A stretch of DNA of 64,000 nucleotides from Scatosoma sp045594025 (GTDB lineage: Bacteria > Bacillota > Clostridia > Christensenellales > Borkfalkiaceae). The position numbers and the translations under genes were made by a program. Location: NCBI GenBank assembly GCA_045594025.1, contig JAZNXS010000003.1, forward strand, positions 1 through 64,000, given 5' to 3'. Below the pieces are notes generated by a model. That model was not told the DNA's origin. It ran no database searches and was given only the letters and a program-made list of their open reading frames with translations. Shown piece by piece: positions 44,349 to 50,464 of the stretch (position 1 is the first letter of the stretch; each line of letters starts with the position of its first letter).

Positions 44349-44364
44349 GTTAGCATATACTAAC
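44349..44364. promoter_or_regulatory. Imperfect palindrome at the copA start site
   Basis: GTTAGCATATACTAAC has GTTAG/CTAAC arms and sits directly downstream of the copA -10. It is a candidate metal-repressor operator. Confidence 0.5.
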
Positions 44365-44393
44365 ATTATACAAAAATTTATATCAAAAGTCAA
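44365..44393 (-). promoter_or_regulatory. Promoter of copA
   Basis: Minus-strand TTGACT (44388-44393), 17 bp, TATAAT (44365-44370), followed immediately by the GTTAG/CTAAC palindrome. Confidence 0.85.
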
Positions 44394-44451
44394 GAAATGA
44401 AGCTCGGGTTGTTACAAAGATTTTTTAATTAGAAAAAAATTGCTTGAAACG

Positions 44452-44483
44452 CAAAAAGACGGGTGCTTAAAAGCCACCCGTCT
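44452..44483 (-). terminator. Terminator after rpmF
   Basis: AGACGGGTG (44457-44465) pairs with CACCCGTCT (44475-44483); the minus strand runs into TTTTT. A second small hairpin (CTGATG/CATCAG, 44482-44498) lies just before it on the transcript. Confidence 0.85.
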
Positions 44484-44506
44484 GATGATACGCATCAGAT
44501 GAAAAG

Positions 44507-44698
44507 TTAGTCTTTCTTTTCTTCTTTTTGAGCCACTACTTCTACGCCGTCATAATAACCGCAGTTCTTGCACACTTTGTGTGCTTCCTTGTATTCGTGG
44601 CAATGAGGGCATTCAACGATCGTTGCTGCCGTTGCTTTGTAGTTTGCGAATCTCTTGTTCGTTCTGCTCTTCGATTGTTTACTCTTAGGTACTGCCAT
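44507..44698 (-). CDS. rpmF: Ribosomal protein bL32
   Basis: 63 aa, with MAVPKSKQSKSRTNKRFANYK and a zinc ribbon CPHC..CKNCG (two CxxC). The true start is the ATG at 44698, with AAGAGGTG in front; the longer open frame is not used. The acidic C-terminal tail (EEKKD) is short. It follows yceD by 35 bp, the usual pairing. Confidence 0.97.
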   Translation of the reverse strand: MAVPKSKQSKSRTNKRFANYKATAATIVECPHCHEYKEAHKVCKNCGYYDGVEVVAQKEEKKD

Positions 44699-44733
44699 AT
44701 TAACACCTCTTGTTTTTTTTCTTTCAATTTCAC

Positions 44734-45153
44734 TTAACGTTCGGTTTCGCCGTTGTAAGAAATCTCTTTGCAATCCTCTCCGCAGGAAATGCTAAACGGC
44801 ATACTTGCCATAATCGCATCATCTACAGCTTTCTTTAAATCGATCACGCCGTTCGCGTATCCATAATCCTCGTAATCCTTACAAGGTTGGAAATAAGCGT
44901 CCAGCTCGCCGACGACGTCCGCTTTCGCTTCCTTCAAGCATCGGGAGCATTGCCCCTCAAGTTTGTAAGAAACCGTTCCTTTGATTTCAAGGGAATCATC
45001 TTCGTATAAATCGTACTCGAATACGACTTTCACTAAAGACGCAAACTTCACAAGCGGAATTTCGATTAAGTTCTCCGGCGCGGAATACTCAAATTCCATG
45101 CTACCAAAGTACTTTTTTTGCGCATTGAGTTTTCTAACATCAATTATCATCAT
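44734..45153 (-). CDS. yceD: YceD/DUF177 family protein (rRNA accumulation)
   Basis: A 139-aa DUF177 protein. The conserved CSRCLKEA motif is near residue 69 and a second Cys pair (SCGEDC) is at the C-terminus. In other bacteria YceD supports 23S rRNA accumulation, and the gene almost always precedes rpmF, as here. Two Met codons open the frame; I kept the first. The leader is only about 10 nt with no Shine-Dalgarno. Confidence 0.9.
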   Translation of the reverse strand: MMIIDVRKLNAQKKYFGSMEFEYSAPENLIEIPLVKFASLVKVVFEYDLYEDDSLEIKGTVSYKLEGQCSRCLKEAKADVVGELDAYFQPCKDYEDYGYANGVIDLKKAVDDAIMASMPFSISCGEDCKEISYNGETER

Positions 45154-45168
45154 AAAACCGACTAGGCA

Positions 45169-45197
45169 ATTATAGTATATTTCTAAAGGTTTGTCAA
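45169..45197 (-). promoter_or_regulatory. Promoter of yceD-rpmF
   Basis: Minus-strand TTGACA (45192-45197), 17 bp, TATAAT (45169-45174): both hexamers match consensus. It sits in the 71-bp gap after ackA, so yceD-rpmF need not depend on pta-ackA. Confidence 0.9.
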
Positions 45198-45224
45198 CTT
45201 TTTTCGAGGGAAATTTTTGAAATT

Positions 45225-46418
45225 TTATAATAATTCTACGGTTTCCCTTGCAATTACAAGTTCTTCATTGGTAGGGATAATCAAAACCTTGACCTTGGAA
45301 TCCGCGCCCGTGATATCGCGAATCGCGCCGTTGTTCTTTTCCAAGTTCTTTTCCCCATCAATAGTAAGCCCCAAATATTGCATGTTTTCACAGATTGCCG
45401 CGCGTACGCAAGGCGTGTTTTCGCCAACACCTGCGGTAAATACAATACAATCAACGCCGTTCATAGCCGCTGCATATGCGCCGACATATTTCTTGCAGGC
45501 ATACGAGAACATATCCAAAGCAAGTCTTGCTCTTTCATTCCCGTTATTGCATGCCGCTGTCAAATCTCTGAAATCGCTGGAAACACCGGATACCCCTGCC
45601 ATACCGCACTTTTTATTGAGGTAAGTAAGCGCTTCGGAAATGTCCCAGCCCTTTTTCTTTGCCAAATATTCAGCCGCCGCATAATCCAAATCACCGCTTC
45701 TCGTCCCCATAGGCACGCCTGCCAAAGGCGTAAAGCCCATGGACGTATCCACACTCTTACCGCCGTTGACTGCCGTAATCGACGAGCCGTTGCCAAGATG
45801 ACAGGTGATAATCTTCAAGTCTTCAGGCTTCTTGCCCAAGTATTTAGCCGCTTCCTGCGAAACAAACTTATGACTGGTGCCGTGGAACCCATAACGACGG
45901 ATTTTGTACTGTTCGTAATCGTTATAATCGATTGCATACATATAGGCATAATCGGGCATGGTAAAATGGAAACTGGTATCAAAGACGAATGCCATGGGCG
46001 TTTTGGGCATTGCCGCGCGGCAAGCCTTTACCCCGATGAGCGCCGCAGGATTATGCAAAGGCGCAAGATCGCACAATTCTTCCATTTTCGCAATGGTATC
46101 TTCGGTAACAAGCGTCGTTTTCTTGAACACTTCCCCAGAAGCGACCGCACGGTGACCTACCGCTTCGATTTCATCCATCGAGGAAAGCACGCCGGAGTTT
46201 TCATCCGTCAACGCTTTTAATACGAGCGCAACGGCTACGTTGTGATCGGGCATTTCCTGCTCGAAAACAAATTCCTGCCCTTTTGCTTTATGCGTAAGCT
46301 TAGAACCGTTTATACCGATACGTTCGCAAGTACCTTTTGCGATAACGCCTTCCGTTTCCATATCAATAAGCTGATATTTCAAGGAAGAACTACCTGAATT
46401 GATTACAAGAACTTTCAT
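45225..46418 (-). CDS. ackA: Acetate kinase
   Basis: Converts acetyl phosphate and ADP to acetate and ATP, the energy step of acetate fermentation. The 397-aa protein has VINSGSSSLKYQL at the N-terminus, GHRAVASGE, FDTSFHFTMP, GFHGTSHKFVS, HLGNGSSITA and FTAGVGENTP. It is 16 bp downstream of pta. Confidence 0.98.
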   Translation of the reverse strand: MKVLVINSGSSSLKYQLIDMETEGVIAKGTCERIGINGSKLTHKAKGQEFVFEQEMPDHNVAVALVLKALTDENSGVLSSMDEIEAVGHRAVASGEVFKKTTLVTEDTIAKMEELCDLAPLHNPAALIGVKACRAAMPKTPMAFVFDTSFHFTMPDYAYMYAIDYNDYEQYKIRRYGFHGTSHKFVSQEAAKYLGKKPEDLKIITCHLGNGSSITAVNGGKSVDTSMGFTPLAGVPMGTRSGDLDYAAAEYLAKKKGWDISEALTYLNKKCGMAGVSGVSSDFRDLTAACNNGNERARLALDMFSYACKKYVGAYAAAMNGVDCIVFTAGVGENTPCVRAAICENMQYLGLTIDGEKNLEKNNGAIRDITGADSKVKVLIIPTNEELVIARETVELL

Positions 46419-46434
46419 GTTTTAATACCTCTAA

Positions 46435-47433
46435 TTAAAGCTGCGTCTGCAATGCAGTGATTGCAATTGCCGCTACAATATCTTCCGATTTACAACCTCT
46501 GGACAAGTCGTTCAAAGGCTTTGCAAAACCTTGACAAATAGGACCTACTGCCATGAAACCGCCAAGTCTTTCCGCAATTTTATAGCCGATATTTCCAGCC
46601 TGCAAATCAGGGAAGATGAATACGTTTGCTTTACCTGCGACATCGGAATTGGGCGCTTTCAAAGCTGCTACGGAAGGTACGATTGCTGCGTCAAACTGTA
46701 ATTCGCCATCCAGTTTAAGCTCGGGCGCTTTTTCCTTTGCAATCTTTACCGCTTCCGCTACCATTGTAACGTTATCGTGCTTTGCGCTGCCCATCGTCGA
46801 GAAGGAAAGCATAGCGACTTTGGGCTCGATACCTGCAATCGCCTTTGCGGAATTCGCCGTTGCAATAGCGCATTCTGCCAAGCCTTCACTGGTGTACGTA
46901 GGGTTCAAGCCGCAATCCGCAAAAAATACCATGCCGTCGGGACAATACTGATTTCCCTGCGGAGGACAAATCATAAGATTGAAACTGGAAACGGAGGAAA
47001 CACCCTTTGCCGTTTTGATAATTTGCAAACCGGGACGAAGAGTATTCGCCGTAGAATGGCAAGCACCAGAAACAAGACCGTCAACGTCCCCCATCTTCAA
47101 CATCATAGCGCCGAAATACGTGCCATCCGTCAAAAGCTTCGCCGCCTGTTCGGGCGTCATGCCCTTCGACGCGCGGAGTTCGCAAAGTTTTGCATTATAT
47201 TCAGGAAGCTTTTCCGACGTCAACGGATCGATAACGGTAACTCCCGTTAAATCTACGTCGGGGTTCGCAGCCTTAATCTCCGCTTCGTTGCCGAGCAATA
47301 CGATTTTTGCTACGCCCTCTTTCGTTGCGTCCGCGGCCGCTTTTACGACTCTCGAATCCTCACCTTCGCAAAGTACGATGGTTTTTTGAAGCGCTTTCGC
47401 TTTCGATTTGATTTCATCAAGAATATTTCCCAT
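46435..47433 (-). CDS. pta: Phosphate acetyltransferase
   Basis: Makes acetyl phosphate from acetyl-CoA. This is the short 332-aa form without an N-terminal DRTGG domain. Motifs include LCEGEDSRVVKAA, DGLVSGACHSTANTLRP (catalytic region) and a C-terminal GPICQGFAKPLNDLSRGC. The start follows GAGGAG. It is first in pta-ackA and divergent from tmcAL. Confidence 0.97.
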   Translation of the reverse strand: MGNILDEIKSKAKALQKTIVLCEGEDSRVVKAAADATKEGVAKIVLLGNEAEIKAANPDVDLTGVTVIDPLTSEKLPEYNAKLCELRASKGMTPEQAAKLLTDGTYFGAMMLKMGDVDGLVSGACHSTANTLRPGLQIIKTAKGVSSVSSFNLMICPPQGNQYCPDGMVFFADCGLNPTYTSEGLAECAIATANSAKAIAGIEPKVAMLSFSTMGSAKHDNVTMVAEAVKIAKEKAPELKLDGELQFDAAIVPSVAALKAPNSDVAGKANVFIFPDLQAGNIGYKIAERLGGFMAVGPICQGFAKPLNDLSRGCKSEDIVAAIAITALQTQL

Positions 47434-47570
47434 AATTTACTCCTCATAAACGTGAAATGCTTTATTTATTTTTAATTTTCGTGTATAATAAATATATTGA
47501 CGTACATAAAACCGTCATTTCTATTATAACACACATTTTTTTCAATGTAAAGGGAATGAAAAGAAATAAT

Positions 47571-48713
47571 ATGAAAATTTGTGCAGTAATTTGCGAATAC
47601 AACCCCTTCCACAACGGACATTTATACCAGTTGCAGGAAGCCAAAAAGCGTTCGGGCGCGGACGCAATCCTTTGCATTATGAGTGGAAACTTCGTACAAC
47701 GCGGAGAAGCCGCTGTATTGCATAAGTCTGTGCGCGCTAAACACGCCGTACTTGGCGGCGCGGACGCCGTAATCGAATTACCGACGGTATTCGCTACCTC
47801 CAATGCAGAACTTTTCGCCAAAGGCGCGGTTTCTCTCCTTGCTTCAATCCCCTCCGTCACTACCCTTTGTTTCGGTGCAGAAAATGCAGATAAAGACTTG
47901 TTTTTTAAGGCAGCAGAACTTCTCAACCACGAACCCCCTTCTGTTTCTGCAAAAATCAAGGAATACGTTGGCGACGGCATGAGCTATGCAAAGGCGCGCA
48001 CTAAAGCCTGGGCAGGGCTTATCGACGAGAACTTCCTCTCTTCCCCTAACAATATCTTGGGACTGGAATACACCAAAGCCCTTTTAGATAAAGGCGCAAA
48101 TATCGATATTTTACCCATTCAAAGAATGGGCGAAGGCTATAATAGCGATAAACTGGCAGAAAACTTTTCTTCTGCGAGCGCTATCCGTAACGCTATACAA
48201 CAAGGGAACGTGCTGACGAGCAATCTTCCCGATTACGTGAAAAAAGATTTGCCCAATTACCTTGAAAACCGTTTGGAAACTTTGGAAAAGTTCGCTATAA
48301 TCGAACGCCCCTTAACGAAAATTGCAAACGTTTGCGATTGCAGCGAAGGGCTGGAAAATGCATTAAAAAAAGCGGCGCTTCTTGCCGCGCCCTTAACGGA
48401 AACGTTAACTTCCGCAAGATATACCTCGTCAAGAATACGTAGAATCGCCCTGCAAAACCTCTTAAAAATCGAGGAAACACTGATTCGGGAAAGTCTTAGC
48501 GCTCCCTTATATCTTCGTATTTTGGCGGCAAAGAAAGAGCGTAGCGACATATTATCCGCTTTAGCGGAGAGCAACTTCCCCATTCTCGCCCGTGCACATG
48601 ATGAAAACGCTTTATCCGACGTTGCAAAGTCCGTCTACGAAATTGATAGTTTTGCGGAAAACGTTTATTTCCTTTTATATCCGCAAAGCCGTAATAAAAA
48701 TATGTTTATATAA
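47571..48713 (+). CDS. tmcAL: tRNA(Met) cytidine acetate ligase family protein
   Basis: A 380-aa nucleotidyltransferase of the TmcAL/YlbM family, which makes N4-acetylcytidine at the wobble base of elongator tRNA-Met using acetate and ATP. The N-terminal signature MKICAVICEYNPFHNGH contains the HxGH motif (HNGH). MSGNFVQRGE, GADAVIELPTVFATSNAE and the later SASAIRNAI segment follow. The ATG at 47571 matches the family start; the upstream frame is not part of the protein. Its acetate substrate is made by the divergent pta-ackA pair, an apt if possibly chance neighbourhood. The 137-bp gap to pta has several TATAAT-like hexamers but no clearly best promoter. Confidence 0.9.
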   Translation: MKICAVICEYNPFHNGHLYQLQEAKKRSGADAILCIMSGNFVQRGEAAVLHKSVRAKHAVLGGADAVIELPTVFATSNAELFAKGAVSLLASIPSVTTLCFGAENADKDLFFKAAELLNHEPPSVSAKIKEYVGDGMSYAKARTKAWAGLIDENFLSSPNNILGLEYTKALLDKGANIDILPIQRMGEGYNSDKLAENFSSASAIRNAIQQGNVLTSNLPDYVKKDLPNYLENRLETLEKFAIIERPLTKIANVCDCSEGLENALKKAALLAAPLTETLTSARYTSSRIRRIALQNLLKIEETLIRESLSAPLYLRILAAKKERSDILSALAESNFPILARAHDENALSDVAKSVYEIDSFAENVYFLLYPQSRNKNMFI

Positions 48714-48726
48714 GAAAAAACGCCCG

Positions 48727-48786
48727 AGCGCACAAGGCAAAGCGTTTTGCTCTCGCAAAACGGCTCCCACCCTCAAGTCCGTCCAG
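48727..48786 (-). ncRNA. tRNA-tail structured element, copy 3 (provisional)
   Basis: This 60-nt stretch is identical to 48931-48990. Read on the minus strand it holds the near-antisense of the tRNA-Thr T-arm (CTGGACGGACTTGA) and the hairpin CGTTTTGC, loop GAGA, GCAAAACG. It lies 53 nt past a truncated tRNA-Thr 3' end (48839-48859). Confidence 0.55.
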
Positions 48787-48801
48787 GCATACACAAATCA
48801 G

Positions 48802-48839
48802 AAAAAAAATACCTGCCTTTGAAAGACAGGTATTTTTTT
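48802..48839 (-). terminator. Terminator behind the truncated tRNA-Thr copy
   Basis: AAAAAAATACCTG (48803-48815) pairs with CAGGTATTTTTTT (48827-48839); the minus strand ends in a U-run. It has the same position and A/U-flanked design as the other tRNA terminators but an unrelated stem sequence. Confidence 0.75.
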
Positions 48840-48859
48840 GGAGCTACTGGCCGGACTTG
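48839..48859 (-). pseudogene. Truncated tRNA-Thr 3' end
   Basis: 21 nt match the 3' end of the intact tRNA-Thr (CCA, discriminator, acceptor 3' strand and part of the T-arm). Upstream of it (48860-48930) the rest of the tRNA is missing. That space holds an 8-bp hairpin (48884-48891 with 48895-48902) and nothing coding. Confidence 0.7.
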
Positions 48860-48930
48860 TTCCTTTAGCGGAGACGCCCCGCTCGGCAATTATCAATTGC
48901 CGACTTTGCCATCAAATTATCCGTTATCCA

Positions 48931-48990
48931 AGCGCACAAGGCAAAGCGTTTTGCTCTCGCAAAACGGCTCCCACCCTCAAGTCCGTCCAG
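48931..48990 (-). ncRNA. tRNA-tail structured element, copy 2 (provisional)
   Basis: Second 60-nt copy, starting 52 nt past the 3' end of the intact tRNA-Thr. Bases 48977-48990 complement the Thr T-arm and acceptor region (49050-49063) at 13 of 14 positions. The GAGA-capped 8-bp stem is the same as in copy 3 and covaries with copy 1. Confidence 0.55.
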
Positions 48991-49001
48991 ATTTACAAAA
49001 G

Positions 49002-49042
49002 CAAAAAAAATATCCAACCCCGCTTGAGGTTGGATATTTTTT
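49002..49042 (-). terminator. Terminator of tRNA-Thr
   Basis: A 15-bp stem (49005-49019 with 49028-49042) with an 8-nt loop and U-run on the minus strand. The stem begins at the encoded CCA. Confidence 0.9.
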
Positions 49043-49117
49043 GGAGCTACTGGCCGGACTTGAACCGGCGACCTGCTGATTACGAATCAGCTGCTCTACC
49101 GACTGAGCCACAGTAGC
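49042..49117 (-). tRNA. tRNA-Thr (CGT)
   Basis: 76 nt with encoded CCA. The acceptor GCTACTG pairs with CAGTAGC, discriminator T. The anticodon loop TTCGTAA has a GCTGA/TCAGC stem, giving anticodon CGT. The T-arm is GCCGG-TTCAAGT-CCGGC. Confidence 0.95.
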
Positions 49118-49143
49118 GTCCATTCGCATGGAACAGCTTATTC

Positions 49144-49172
49144 ATTATACTGAATTAAAAAGAAAAAAGCAA
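49144..49172 (-). promoter_or_regulatory. Promoter of tRNA-Thr
   Basis: Minus-strand TTGCTT (49167-49172), 17 bp, TATAAT (49144-49149), identical in hexamers and spacing to the tRNA-Leu promoter. Confidence 0.87.
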
Positions 49173-49225
49173 GCATTTTATTGCTGTTTTTTCAATTTTT
49201 TTATACTTTTTGAGAAAATTTATTT

Positions 49226-49915
49226 TCATAATGCAAATAGCTTTGTCAATTTAAGATATTTTATCGCTAAATCACACAATGCATATCGCAAATCTTTCGT
49301 ATATACAGTATTTTCTGCTATAAAATGCAGTCTTTTTCCAGCAACTTTACACACCTGCGCATAGGCAGGAAAACTTTCCTGATACGCCGCTGCGTTGTAT
49401 TCCAACACTTTTACAAGTTGCATTAAAGTTCGTTGACACGCCGCTTGGGTCATACCCCCATCTAGCCTATTGATCATTTGTTCCAAAACGGATATTGCAC
49501 CATAGAGGCTATTGAATGCGCCGATATACCCATCTTTGTTCCGTTTTGCTTCTTTTGATTTGAAATACAAGCGCTCTGCTTGATAGGCAATCAACGAGAC
49601 GTCCTCTCCAGTATTTTGCAATGCCGTCAATACATTCTTGCAATCCTCTTCGTTCAAATACACCGACATGACAATACACGTTTCATTATTCACGGACAAT
49701 GGGTAGCCTGCGCCTCCGTTTAAACGAGCGTCCCAACTGCCAACCGCAACGGAATTTGCCTCTGTTACTAGGAAATAAAAGGCTCTACCGTGATATACGC
49801 TTTCTACGCGCGCCATAAATGCGGAATATGCCAAAAATAGAATGAAACTTCCAACAAAAATCTGACTAAAGAGTATATAAATCCACCGTTTTTTATAAAA
49901 AAAATCCATCTGCAT
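49226..49915 (-). CDS. Membrane-anchored protein of unknown function
   Basis: A 229-aa protein with an N-terminal transmembrane segment (WIYILFSQIFVGSFILFLAY) and an outside domain. Residues about 46-95 (FYFLVTEANSVAVGSWDARLNGGAGYPL, MSVYLNEEDCKNVLTAL) look like a SPOR-type peptidoglycan-binding fold, but I am not sure. The rest is helical (GAFNSLYGAISVLEQMINRL). The ATGs at 49915 and 49909 lie inside the nrdDG terminator hairpin and its U-tract encodes the first residues, so there is no free Shine-Dalgarno. No later Met keeps the membrane segment. Confidence 0.7.
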   Translation of the reverse strand: MQMDFFYKKRWIYILFSQIFVGSFILFLAYSAFMARVESVYHGRAFYFLVTEANSVAVGSWDARLNGGAGYPLSVNNETCIVMSVYLNEEDCKNVLTALQNTGEDVSLIAYQAERLYFKSKEAKRNKDGYIGAFNSLYGAISVLEQMINRLDGGMTQAACQRTLMQLVKVLEYNAAAYQESFPAYAQVCKVAGKRLHFIAENTVYTKDLRYALCDLAIKYLKLTKLFAL

Positions 49916-49935
49916 ACGTTATTGTATGCGATGGA
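49897..49935 (-). terminator. Terminator of nrdDG, overlapping the next gene's start
   Basis: TCCATC plus GCATAC (49905-49917, one bulged T) pair with GTATGC plus GATGGA (49924-49935) around a 6-nt loop. Eight U follow on the minus strand. The hairpin contains the start codons of the next open frame. Confidence 0.82.
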
Positions 49936-49936
49936 T

Positions 49937-50464
49937 TTAGTCTAAATACAATATATAATCCTTTTGGGCAATAGATTTTTGCACGTCAATCACACGTTGA
50001 TTGGAAGAGCCGCGGAATTTCAAACGAATATCCTTTAATTCCTCCACGTAAGGCCCATCGACCAAAACGTCGAACATGGAAATCAAATCCTTGGTAACCG
50101 CAGTATTTTTATGGCTTGCCGTCAAAACGCCGCTTTCCACATCCCAAATAAAACCTGTATAACACCAAATCGTTTTATTGGGGAATCTGCTTTTTACTTC
50201 CTTGATAAAAGGATATAAGGCCGCTTGATTTTCGGGCTCTAACGGCTCTCCGCCAAGCAGAGAAAGCCCTGCGATATATCCCGATTTCAAGCCTTCGAGG
50301 ATTTCGTTTTGTATCTTTTCGTCAAAGGGATCTCCATAGGAAAAATCCCAAGCCACTTCGTTGAAACAGTTTTTACAACGGTGGGTGCAACCGGATACGA
50401 ACAGCGAAATTCGCACGCCTTCGCCGTTTGCAATATCCGTCCATTTAATCGTTGCGTAATTCAT
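49937..50464 (-). CDS. nrdG: Anaerobic ribonucleotide reductase activating protein
   Basis: A 175-aa radical-SAM enzyme that makes the glycyl radical on NrdD. The cluster motif is SGCTHRCKNCFN (CxxxCxxC), followed by GYIAGLSLLGGEPLEP (SAM-binding GGEP). Its ATG overlaps the nrdD stop (TAATG). Confidence 0.96.
   Translation of the reverse strand: MNYATIKWTDIANGEGVRISLFVSGCTHRCKNCFNEVAWDFSYGDPFDEKIQNEILEGLKSGYIAGLSLLGGEPLEPENQAALYPFIKEVKSRFPNKTIWCYTGFIWDVESGVLTASHKNTAVTKDLISMFDVLVDGPYVEELKDIRLKFRGSSNQRVIDVQKSIAQKDYILYLD

Noticed and set aside
45378..46220. 280-codon plus-strand open frame opposite ackA
   Set aside because: A shadow of ackA with atypical, Cys/His/Arg-rich composition and no Shine-Dalgarno.
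47434..47570. Strong divergent promoters between pta and tmcAL
   Set aside because: Several TATAAT-like hexamers exist on both strands, but none has a convincing -35 at 16-18 bp, so I did not assign one. A TGACG/CGTCA inverted pair (47499-47518) is too short to call an operator.
48747..49116. Overlapping plus-strand open frames of about 92-110 codons downstream of tmcAL
   Set aside because: They run through the duplicated tRNA-tail elements, terminators and the antisense of tRNA-Thr, so they are translations of RNA sequence. No Shine-Dalgarno and no family resemblance.
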